A DNA stretch of 32,056 nt, taken from positions 1-32,056 of the forward strand of contig DAOUEU010000162.1 of NCBI GenBank assembly GCA_034430255.1, written 5' to 3'. The first letter of the stretch is position 1. The number at the start of each line of letters is the position of its first letter. A program made the translations under genes and the position numbers. The notes under the pieces were generated by a model, which saw only the letters and a program-made list of their open reading frames with translations, did no database searches and had not been told where the DNA came from. Shown here piece after piece: positions 15,050 to 22,317 of the stretch. The DNA comes from DATKYK01 sp034430255 (GTDB taxonomy: Bacteria; Chloroflexota; Dehalococcoidia; E44-bin15).

Positions 15050-18000
15050 TGCTCTTCACCTCCTTTGGGGATTGTGAAACAGAACGTCGAGCCTTCTCCA
15101 GGCTGAGACTCCACCCAGATGCGCCCGCCGTGACGCTCTACAATCCTCTTGCAGACCGACAGGCCAATGCCGGTTCCAGGATACTCTTCCCTCCCGTGCA
15201 GGCGCTGGAAGATAACGAAGATGCGGTCGAAATACTCGGGGCTGATCCCAATGCCATTATCACTGACGGAGAAGAGACACTCATTTGTATCCTCTTTGGC
15301 TGAGACATGAATACGCGGCTGCTTCTCGTCGCGAAACTTGATGGCGTTGGCCAGCAGGTTCTGGAATAGCTGAATTAGCTGCGTCTCGTCGGCCATTACC
15401 CGCGGCAGCGGGTCATGGGTCACCTCAGCGCCGCTCTCATCGATGGTCAGTTTCAGATTGGCCAGCGCCTGTTCAAAGACGGACTCACACTCGGTTGGCT
15501 GGAGGGGTTTGGCACGGCTACCCACACGGGAATAGGACAGCAGCCCCTGTATAAGGTTCTGCATCCTCTTGGCACCATCCACAGCGTAGGCGATGAACTC
15601 CCCGGCATCGGCATCCAGTTTGTCCTTGTAGCGCTTCTCCAGTAGCTGGGTGTAACTGGCCACCATGCGCAGAGGCTCCTGCAGGTCGTGCGAGGCCACA
15701 TGGGCAAACTGTTGCAGCTCGGCATTGGAGCGCTCCAACTCGTGAAGCAGGCGCTCACGCTCCTCCTCCGCCCGCTTGCGCTCGGTGACATCCCGGGCGA
15801 CGCCAACAAAATTGATGATGTTTCCGGAGCTATCACGAAGCACGGCGGTGCTAAACTCGCTTTCAAATTCCCTGCCATCCCTGTCTACAAGTGTATACGA
15901 CCGTACTCCCAGGGCATCTCCCTCTCCCAACGTCTGAGCCATGTCCAACACGATCTTATCACGGTCTTTCTTGGCTATAATAGTTTCAAGGACATTCCTT
16001 CCCACCAGCTCTTCCCTGGTGTATCCGGACATACGGGCTGCTGCCTCATTCACCTGTACAAAATGTCCCTCCAGGTCAATGACGGCAACAGCATCGCCAA
16101 TGGATTCAAATGTAACGCGCATTTTTTCCTCTGACTCCCTGAGCGCCTCCTCCGCCTTCTTGCGCTCGGTGATGTCTTTATCTATGCCACGGTAGCCTAT
16201 TAAAGAACCTGTGTTATCTAACATAGGCACACCTCTAGTTAGTAAGCAAACAAGCTCTCCGTTTTTAGTTAAATTCCAGTTTTCTAAATCAACGATCACT
16301 TTCTTTTTAGCTACAGTTTTTTGGAATATCTGACCAATATGCTTCGCTTCTTCTTCTGGCATCAGTTCAAAAGGGGTTTTACCAATGAGTTCCTCGGGAG
16401 AATATCCAAGAATCTCCTTAACGCGCCCTGATGTAAAAACGTATTTCCCATTGGCATCAACCTCCCAGATCCAGTCGCCTGAACTAAGCGCTATATCCTG
16501 GAATCTTTTCTCTGATACCTGCAGCGCCTCCTCCGCCTTCTTGCGCTCGGTGATGTCGGTTATCACTCCAGTAACGCCGATTACACGGTCTTCCTCGAAG
16601 ACGGGATGGTTGGAGGAACGCACCCAGCGGACTTCACCTGACTTGGTCACAACCCGAAACTCACCTATCTGGGTATTTCCGGAGAGGGTGTTCATGAAAC
16701 CCTCTGTCGCCGATTTCAGGTCCTCCTGATACATGAAATCGGCAAATGAGCTACCGGTTAACTCTGAAGGAGTATATCCCAGGACTGATTCTACTACGGG
16801 GCTGATATATGTAGTTGCTCCGTTTGCATCCACAGAGTAGATGACATCGCTTATGCTCTCCACCAGGTCGCGGTACTTTGCCTCGCTCTCCCTGAGCGCA
16901 ATCTCCGCCTTCTTGCGCTCGGTGAAGTCCTGGGCAATGGCAACGAACCCGCTTGGTTTTCCGTCGCTATCATGCATTGTGCCGAGGACTAGATTAGTAT
17001 TTTGTGAGCTACCAACCTGGGGGGATATCTCATGCTCCATCCTTACCGGGCCGGTCTCCCCTCTAACTATCTTCTTCCCTCCTTCTACTACCTTATCCCG
17101 GTCTTCGCGCGGTATCAGTGCAAAGCCGTCTTTACCGATAATCTCCTCCCTGCTTAGCCCGGACATCTGAACCACTACATCATTCACGTCTAAAATTATA
17201 CCCTTCAAATCGGTAACCACGATCCCGTCGGTAATGGATTCAAACATCGCACGCAGCTTCTCCTCGCTCGCCTTAAGCTCCTGCTCCGCCTGCTTGCGCT
17301 CGGTGATGTCTCGAAAAACACTAATGAATCCCGTTGTATTTCCAGCGCTATCACGTAGCAGAGAGGCGCTGGCCTCTGCATCATATTCCCTCCCGTCCTT
17401 GTCCACAAACGTATACTCATGTGCAGGGCCATACCCCATTTCAATTGACCTCATCGCGTCCTCAGTTGCCCTGGCGCGGTCCTTTTCGGCAATGAATTCG
17501 AAGCCATCTCGCCCAATAACTTCAACCTTATCACTGTAGCCTTGCAGACGAACTGCGGCCTCATTCTCGTCTATTATTTGGCCCTCTAAATCACTGACTA
17601 TAATCCCATCTGTAATGGATTCAAATATTACACGCAGCTTCTCCTCGCTCGCCTTAAGCGCCTCCTCCGCCTGCTTGCGCTCGGTGATGTCTCGAATAAT
17701 CCCTCGAAACCCCACCGGCTCACCTGAGGACCCGCGCATCAGGGATATGGATGACTCAACGAATATCCTGGTCCCGTCTTTCCTGATAGCCTCCCAACCG
17801 AATGCTCTGTCCGGTTCCCCTGTACGGTAGACCCCGTTAAAGACCTCATACACCGCCTTGGCCGTCTCATCGTCCAGATACTGGCGGTTATTCATCCCCA
17901 TCAATTCATCACGGGGATATCCGATAATCCTGCACAGGGAATCATTGAAAAAGGTGAAGTTCCCGGCGAGGTCAACCTCATAGTAGGCCTCTTCCATGGT

Positions 18001-18486
18001 GTCAAGAACTGTTCGATATTTCTCCTCGCTTCCCCTAAGCTCCTCCACCGCCTCGGCCAGTTTCTGCTCAGTCGCCAGCTGTTCAAACGTTCGCTGAACT
18101 GCTATGGGCAGGCGGTCAAGAAATGTGGTGTCCTTTACCATATAATCCCGTGCACCCAGCTTCATCATCTCCACGGCTAGCGCTTCGTCACCTCGGCCAG
18201 TGACCATGATAAAGGGAACGCTGCACTTATTTTTGGCCAGGGCTTTAATCAGTTCAGTGCCGGTCATGTCTGGCAGACCGTAGTCCAATAGTGCTAGTGC
18301 GACTCGATTGCTAGCCAACCATTCGATCGCCTGCGCACCACTTATGGCCCTTTCGACATGAAAGTTGAGGCGCTCTAGATGCCCCTGGATCAGACGTGAT
18401 AAACCCTGGTCATCCTCAACGACGAGAATTGTACCGGACATCGGTGCTTTGCCTGCTCTGTTGCTATCCCTAGATTGCTTTTTCAT
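15046..18486 (-). CDS. Multi-sensor REC-(PAS)6 histidine kinase
   Basis: 1146 residues, no TM helix, so a soluble sensor. The N-terminal receiver (18-135, D68 in ALLDYGLPD) is followed by six PAS/PAC units, each starting SEEKxR or similar (about residues 152 to 900) and closing with a DITERKKAEEAL-type linker. Next is a phytochrome-type HisKA with H933 (FAHVASHDLQEPLRMV), then HATPase_c (N box NLLANAIKF, G1 DNGIGI, G2 GTGIGLSVCK). Ligands of the PAS domains are not evident. The repeated linkers make the DNA internally repetitive, so units can be gained or lost by recombination. Upstream is repeat DNA; downstream the gene overlaps the next kinase by four bases. Start chosen at ATG 18486 (GGAG upstream); M16 is an alternative. 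Confidence 0.92.
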   Translation of the reverse strand: MKKQSRDSNRAGKAPMSGTILVVEDDQGLSRLIQGHLERLNFHVERAISGAQAIEWLASNRVALALLDYGLPDMTGTELIKALAKNKCSVPFIMVTGRGDEALAVEMMKLGARDYMVKDTTFLDRLPIAVQRTFEQLATEQKLAEAVEELRGSEEKYRTVLDTMEEAYYEVDLAGNFTFFNDSLCRIIGYPRDELMGMNNRQYLDDETAKAVYEVFNGVYRTGEPDRAFGWEAIRKDGTRIFVESSISLMRGSSGEPVGFRGIIRDITERKQAEEALKASEEKLRVIFESITDGIIVSDLEGQIIDENEAAVRLQGYSDKVEVIGRDGFEFIAEKDRARATEDAMRSIEMGYGPAHEYTFVDKDGREYDAEASASLLRDSAGNTTGFISVFRDITERKQAEQELKASEEKLRAMFESITDGIVVTDLKGIILDVNDVVVQMSGLSREEIIGKDGFALIPREDRDKVVEGGKKIVRGETGPVRMEHEISPQVGSSQNTNLVLGTMHDSDGKPSGFVAIAQDFTERKKAEIALRESEAKYRDLVESISDVIYSVDANGATTYISPVVESVLGYTPSELTGSSFADFMYQEDLKSATEGFMNTLSGNTQIGEFRVVTKSGEVRWVRSSNHPVFEEDRVIGVTGVITDITERKKAEEALQVSEKRFQDIALSSGDWIWEVDANGKYVFTSGRVKEILGYSPEELIGKTPFELMPEEEAKHIGQIFQKTVAKKKVIVDLENWNLTKNGELVCLLTRGVPMLDNTGSLIGYRGIDKDITERKKAEEALRESEEKMRVTFESIGDAVAVIDLEGHFVQVNEAAARMSGYTREELVGRNVLETIIAKKDRDKIVLDMAQTLGEGDALGVRSYTLVDRDGREFESEFSTAVLRDSSGNIINFVGVARDVTERKRAEEERERLLHELERSNAELQQFAHVASHDLQEPLRMVASYTQLLEKRYKDKLDADAGEFIAYAVDGAKRMQNLIQGLLSYSRVGSRAKPLQPTECESVFEQALANLKLTIDESGAEVTHDPLPRVMADETQLIQLFQNLLANAIKFRDEKQPRIHVSAKEDTNECLFSVSDNGIGISPEYFDRIFVIFQRLHGREEYPGTGIGLSVCKRIVERHGGRIWVESQPGEGSTFCFTIPKGGEEQ

Positions 18487-18518
18487 CCCTTATTTCTCCG
18501 TTTATTTTGGTCACTTCC

Positions 18519-18596
18519 ACCGTACCTTTCATTGCCCGCCTTTCACTGTACCTGTCATTGCCCTCCCTACACCGTACCTGTCATTGCCCGACTCGA
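18519..18596 (-). repeat. Three 26-bp tandem repeats
   Basis: Units begin at 18519, 18545 and 18571 with ACCGTACC or ACTGTACC and share GTACCTGTCATTGCCC, exactly 26 bp apart. They form one end of the dispersed element that also occurs inverted at 11727-11870, where two units are seen. Confidence 0.8.
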
Positions 18597-18663
18597 TCGG
18601 GCAATCCAGAAACTGCTTCAGCATGCTCCTTGGATCATCCGGTCAAGCCGGATGATGACCCTG
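18597..18663 (-). repeat. Dispersed palindromic element, copy B
   Basis: Reverse complement of part of 11727-11820: TTGCCCGA-CTCGA-TCGGGCAA, then ATCATCCGG-TCAAG-CCGGATGAT. It lacks the nested ~40-bp hairpins present in copy A. Confidence 0.7.
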
Positions 18664-18753
18664 GTATGTCATCCCCCTGTTACGACCCCGGCGTGTTATC
18701 CTCTTGTTATGGTGTCCCTTTTCTATATCCAACATATCCCCCTCTCCCGTTGC

Positions 18754-18789
18754 CCTGATTGAAAGCCTTTCACTCTCCATTTCATTCAC
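18754..18789 (-). pseudogene. Fossil start of a receiver gene
   Basis: Directly after the 148-aa receiver stop (GTGA overlap), the frame reads VNEMESERLSI, matching the first residues of the 205-aa receiver MNEMESEKIKVL at 21703. Similarity ends after about ten codons and repeat DNA follows. Probably the remnant of a second receiver gene once coupled to this one. Confidence 0.55.
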
Positions 18790-19232
18790 CGCGACGGCAG
18801 CCTGACGACCCTAAGCCAGAAATCCTCGATGGACCTAAACGTGTTCATAAAGTTTTCCGGGTCAACCGGCTTGGTGATATAGCTGTTAGCGTAATGGCCA
18901 TAGGAATTGAGGATGTCCTCCTCGGCATTCGAGATTGTCATTATCACCACCGGGATGCGTCTGATGTCGGGATCCCCCTTGATTTCGGCCAGCACCTCCC
19001 GACCATCCTTCTTGGGCAGATTCAAATCCAGCAGGATGATGTCGGGAAGAGGCGCATCGGCATACTTGCCCTCCCGGTGCAGGAAGGCCATGGCCCCCTC
19101 GCCATCCCCCACTGTGTGCAGGTTGTGAAGCACCTCGCTGCCCTTGAACGCTTCGATGACAAGGCGGGCGTCACCGGGGTTGTCCTCCACCAGCAAAACC
19201 TCAATGGGCCTGCCAGTATCTCCGTTCGGCAC
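18786..19232 (-). CDS. Stand-alone receiver, Rcp1-like
   Basis: 148-residue single-domain response regulator. Acidic residues ED16-17, phospho-acceptor D69 (IILLDLNLPKKDG) and K121 (YITKPVD) are intact. The EVLLVEDNPGDARL start and the long FLHREGKYADAPLPD insertion are typical of the Rcp1/phytochrome-partner type. That fits the phytochrome-type HisKA of the adjacent 1146-aa kinase, a plausible phosphodonor. GTG start with AAAGGAGG upstream. Close paralogue of 21700-22146. No output domain, so it acts by protein contact or as a phosphorelay intermediate. Confidence 0.9.
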   Translation of the reverse strand: MPNGDTGRPIEVLLVEDNPGDARLVIEAFKGSEVLHNLHTVGDGEGAMAFLHREGKYADAPLPDIILLDLNLPKKDGREVLAEIKGDPDIRRIPVVIMTISNAEEDILNSYGHYANSYITKPVDPENFMNTFRSIEDFWLRVVRLPSR

Positions 19233-19351
19233 TGCTCTTCACCTCCTTTGGGGATGGTATTACTTTAATTCCTTTGCTAAATAACTTGGCACCTTTAACA
19301 CTTGACCTACATTTCTGTAGACAGTCGCTAGCTCCTTACCCCTTCACATTG

Positions 19352-19558
19352 CTACCAATCTTTGATCCTGCCAGCCTCGGCTCTGATTCTATTTATGTCC
19401 TCCTCAGTGAACAGTCTCCATCCCCTTCTATCTCTGGTGGCCATATCCTCGATAATGCCCTCCTCGATCCATCGGAAGAAGGTAGCTCGACTTATGCCAG
19501 CCTGCCTGCAGGCTTCCTGAGTCCTGTAGTAAATTTTGCCATTAATTTCTGTTGACAT
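19352..19558 (-). CDS. Small MerR/excisionase-like HTH protein
   Basis: 68 residues. YRTQEACRQAGISRATFFRWIEEGIIEDMATRDRRGWRLFTEEDINRIRAEA has the layout of a MerR-type winged helix: recognition helix in ISRATFFRWIEEG, wing in RDRRGWRLFT, then EEDINRI. It has no effector or dimerisation domain, so it is a DNA-binding-only protein, either a transcription regulator or an excisionase-like factor. No integrase or att sites are nearby, which favours a local regulator. AAAGGA ribosome-binding site before the ATG; a ~290-nt AT-rich leader and a good promoter lie upstream. It lies between the receiver gene and pilT. Confidence 0.8.
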   Translation of the reverse strand: MSTEINGKIYYRTQEACRQAGISRATFFRWIEEGIIEDMATRDRRGWRLFTEEDINRIRAEAGRIKDW

Positions 19559-19953
19559 ACTATATCCTTTATGAAGATATGTTAAGAATAGTCTTTGCGG
19601 AGATATATTGAGATATCTTATTCCACCAGATAAAAAAACCTCTCTCCATCGGTTTACCTTTCCCGGACTAAAATATTCAGTCCCTCAATTCTATTTGTAT
19701 ACCGGCAATTTGCACGAATTTTATATTATTAAATCTAACCGCTCGGTTTCTCTGTCAGGAGACTTGCATTATTGTGTGTGTAAAACCACTACATTTTTTG
19801 GTATATCCTGTATAAATATTCTGTATTAAAATATTATTTCAATTTTATTTTGCGAAAATATACCATAATATCATATTTTTGTCAAGTGCTTTTTTTTCAG
19901 CTTTGAGGATAGCGGATGCTCCGACCTACCCAGAATCCCAGATCCTTCACAGC
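19559..19953 (-). other. AT-rich leader of the HTH gene and pilT downstream region
   Basis: About 395 bases without a gene. Transcript features on the minus strand: GGACT / AGTCC hairpin near 19665-19685, and AAACC / GGTTT followed by seven T near 19630-19655, a weak terminator-like element ~70 nt before the HTH start. The remainder is AT-rich. Confidence 0.45.
19857..19885 (-). promoter_or_regulatory. Promoter of the HTH gene
   Basis: Minus strand: -35 TTGACA (19880-19885), 17-bp spacer, -10 TATATT (19857-19862). Resembles the cassette promoters. Confidence 0.65.
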
Positions 19954-21081
19954 CTATCTCTTTTCAAATCCGCGATACTTAACAGAAGGGCCTCCAGGCG
20001 AAGGGCCTCCAGGCGAAGCACCCTGTCTATCTACTTCTGCAGGGTGTTTATACGACCTGCTCATTCTGGCGGCCGCTTCCTCCCAGGTGATGATACCGGA
20101 CTTCGAAAGATCATCCAGGTGTTGATCCATGGTATTCATGCCAGATTGCCCACTAGTTTGTATATAAGTGGGAATCTGTTCGCTCTTGCCCTCTCTTATC
20201 AGATTCCGGATAGCATCAGTGGCGAGCATCACCTCGAAGACAGCTACCCTGCCCCCACCGTTAGCTTTGGGTAGTAGAATCTGCGACAGCACCCCTTCCA
20301 GAGCCAGGGCTAGCTGAGTCCGAATTTGTGTCTGCTGGTGCGGGGGAAAAACATCAATTATGCGGTCGATGGTTTGAGGTGCATTCGGAGTATGCAACGT
20401 GCTCAATACCAGGTGGCCTGTTTCAGCAGCCGTGACCGCCGTAGCTATGCTTTCCAGGTCCCGCATTTCTCCAACAAGGATAACGTCAGGATCCTGGCGA
20501 AGCACATGTTTAAGCGCAGAGGCGAAGGACCTGGTATCGTCCCCCAGTTCCCGCTGGGCAATAATGCATTTGTCGTTGCTATGCAGGTACTCAATCGGGT
20601 CCTCGATGGTTATCACGTTTCGTGTTTCGTTCTTGTTCAGGTGGTCGATCATGGCGGCCAGCGTCGTGGACTTTCCGCTTCCAGTAGGGCCGGTTACCAG
20701 TACCAGGCCCTTTGGCTTGAGCACCAGCGTCTTGCAAACGTCGGGAAGTCCCAGCTCATCGATAGTGGGTATTCGCACCGGGATCTGACGAAAAGCCAGG
20801 TTTATTGTCCCTCGCTGGAGGGAGGCATTGACCCTGAAACGGGCTAAACCGTGAATGCTGTAGGCTAGATCCAGCTCGAGATCTTCGTGGAAAGTCTCTC
20901 TCTGGATTTCGGTGGTTATATTCTCTAGGGCTTCCTCCAAATCCTGGGGCGTGATAGCGGTTAATCCATCTAAAGGCATCAGATGACCATCGATGCGAAT
21001 AATAGGGGGACTCGGCACCCTCAGATGCAGGTCCGAGGCCCCTTTCTCTACCATAACGCGCAACATTTCATCTATGTTCAC
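19954..21081 (-). CDS. pilT: Type IV pilus retraction ATPase PilT
   Basis: Hexameric ATPase that depolymerises type IV pili. 375 residues from the GTG at 21081, chosen because GGAAGGA lies 9 nt upstream and VNIDEMLRVMVEKGASDLHL matches the usual PilT N-terminus; an ATG at 21132 would overlap the previous gene by 47 bp. Walker A GPTGSGKST (131-139), Walker B with E205 (DPDVILVGEMRD), His box TGHLVLSTLHT (221-231). The C-terminus has a 15-bp tandem duplication giving SPGGPSPGGPS. Last gene of a run with two receivers (4-bp gap), so response regulation of motility is suggested. No other pilus genes are in the window. Confidence 0.94.
   Translation of the reverse strand: MNIDEMLRVMVEKGASDLHLRVPSPPIIRIDGHLMPLDGLTAITPQDLEEALENITTEIQRETFHEDLELDLAYSIHGLARFRVNASLQRGTINLAFRQIPVRIPTIDELGLPDVCKTLVLKPKGLVLVTGPTGSGKSTTLAAMIDHLNKNETRNVITIEDPIEYLHSNDKCIIAQRELGDDTRSFASALKHVLRQDPDVILVGEMRDLESIATAVTAAETGHLVLSTLHTPNAPQTIDRIIDVFPPHQQTQIRTQLALALEGVLSQILLPKANGGGRVAVFEVMLATDAIRNLIREGKSEQIPTYIQTSGQSGMNTMDQHLDDLSKSGIITWEEAAARMSRSYKHPAEVDRQGASPGGPSPGGPSVKYRGFEKR
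19990..20020. repeat. 15-bp tandem duplication in pilT 3' end
   Basis: Two copies of GGGCCTCCAGGCGAA in frame, encoding repeated PGGPS at the C-terminus. Confidence 0.8.
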
Positions 21082-21085
21082 GTTG

Positions 21086-21703
21086 TCAGTCCTTCCGGTT
21101 ATCCTCATTAATGGCCTGGAGAAATGCTTCAACTACCTGGGGATCGAATTGGTTTCCGGAGCAGCGTCTGATTTCCTCCAGCGCCTCATACACTCTATCC
21201 AGAGCGTTGTTCAGCACTTCGTCCATATTCAGGGAATGGCTTACAGCCTGGGCAACTGCGTAGAGAGCCTCCACCCGCTTGCTATAGCGCTTGGCATCCT
21301 CCACCGCCCGCTTGCGCTCCACAGAATAGCGCACGGCACGATACAGCACTGTGCTGTCGACGTCTCCTTTAACTAAATAGTCCTGTGCGCCGTGACGCAT
21401 TGCTTCGATGGCAAGCGTTTCATCATCGAAACCGGTCAGCACCACAACCGGTACTGCTGGTACCTTAGCCTGAACCTTATCGAACGCTTCGAGCCCCTGG
21501 ACGTCGGGTAGGCTAAGGTCCAACAAGACCACATCGACTCCTCCATTTTCAAGATGCTCCAACCCTCGGGACAGCCGGTCAGCATACTCAAATTGGTACC
21601 TCTCCTGGCCCGGTTCGGTCAGCATCTCCTGTATCAGGCGAGCGTCTCCTGGGTTGTCCTCGATCAGAAGGACTTTGATTTTTTCACTTTCCATTTCATT
21701 CAC
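21086..21703 (-). CDS. Receiver fused to GAF start and HD-GYP tail
   Basis: 205 residues. Intact receiver (10-128; D62 in VVLLDLSLP, K112 region YLVKGDVDS). After a coiled linker (YSVERKRAVEDAKRYSKRVEALY), residues 146-173 (AVAQAVSHSLNMDEVLNNALDRVYEAL) look like the first helix of a GAF domain. Residues 174-197 (EEIRRCSGNQFDPQVVEAFLQAI) look like the last helix of an HD-GYP phosphodiesterase. The bodies of both domains are missing, so this is probably an in-frame internal deletion of a REC-GAF-HD-GYP protein and lacks c-di-GMP hydrolase activity. The GTG start overlaps the upstream receiver stop by four bases; pilT follows. Confidence 0.85.
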   Translation of the reverse strand: MNEMESEKIKVLLIEDNPGDARLIQEMLTEPGQERYQFEYADRLSRGLEHLENGGVDVVLLDLSLPDVQGLEAFDKVQAKVPAVPVVVLTGFDDETLAIEAMRHGAQDYLVKGDVDSTVLYRAVRYSVERKRAVEDAKRYSKRVEALYAVAQAVSHSLNMDEVLNNALDRVYEALEEIRRCSGNQFDPQVVEAFLQAINEDNRKD

Positions 21704-22146
21704 CGCGATGGCAGCCTGACGACGTTAAGCCAGAAATCCTCGAGTGACTTAAACACGTTCATAAAGTTATCCAGGTCAACTGGCTTAGTGATATAGCAGT
21801 TGACGTGCAGGTTGTAGGTATTTAGGATGTCTTCCTCGGCATTCGAGATTGTCATTATCACCACCGGGATGCGTCTGAGGTCAGGATCCTCCTTGATCTC
21901 GGCCAGCACCTCCCGGCCATCCTTCTTGGGCAGATTCAAATCCAGCAGGATGAGGTCAGGAAGAAGCTCATCTGCATACTTGCCCTCCCGGTGCAAGAAG
22001 GCCATGGCCTCCTCGCCATCCACTACTGTGTGCAGGTTGTTGGGCATCTTGCTTTCCTTTAACGCCTCAACTGCAAGGCGTGCGTCACCGGGGTTATCCT
22101 CCACCAGTAGAATCTCAATAGTTCTGATAGCCTCTGCAATTGTCAC
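21700..22146 (-). CDS. Stand-alone receiver, Rcp1-like (paralogue)
   Basis: 148 residues, close paralogue of the receiver at 18786-19232; the C-terminal thirds are nearly identical. Phospho-acceptor D69 and K121 are intact. First gene of the receiver / receiver-fusion / pilT run. GTG start with AAAGGAGGTGAAGAGCA upstream, the same sequence found upstream of 19232 and in the kinase overlap at 15050, showing that the ribosome-binding region was copied along with receiver genes. Acts by protein contact; targets unknown. Confidence 0.9.
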   Translation of the reverse strand: MTIAEAIRTIEILLVEDNPGDARLAVEALKESKMPNNLHTVVDGEEAMAFLHREGKYADELLPDLILLDLNLPKKDGREVLAEIKEDPDLRRIPVVIMTISNAEEDILNTYNLHVNCYITKPVDLDNFMNVFKSLEDFWLNVVRLPSR

Positions 22147-22215
22147 TGCTCTTCACCTCCTTTCGGGGCAGTTTTGCATAATCTATATTATACTATTTTA
22201 TACATTATTATATTA

Positions 22216-22244
22216 TTTATAACATATAATTAAGTATTTGTCAA
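22216..22244 (-). promoter_or_regulatory. Promoter of the receiver/pilT operon
   Basis: Minus strand: -35 TTGACA (22239-22244), 17-bp spacer, -10 TATAAA (22216-22221), ~70 bp before the first GTG. Confidence 0.7.
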
Positions 22245-22270
22245 GAATATTATCATGTTGTTACAGATAA

Positions 22271-22299
22271 TTGCTAAACCTCCATACCTGCGGTATACT
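22271..22299 (+). promoter_or_regulatory. Promoter of relA
   Basis: Plus strand: -35 TTGCTA (22271-22276), 17-bp spacer, -10 TATACT (22294-22299). Its position downstream of the ATG at 22255 supports translation start at 22318. Confidence 0.6.
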
Positions 22300-22317
22300 A
22301 AAGCGGGCTGTAACGCC

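Noticed and set aside
18519..18596. Possible CRISPR array
   Set aside because: Only three 26-bp units in direct tandem with no unique spacers and no cas genes.
19352..19558. Phage excisionase marking a prophage or integrative element
   Set aside because: No integrase, att site, tRNA or other phage gene nearby; interpreted as a local MerR-like regulator.
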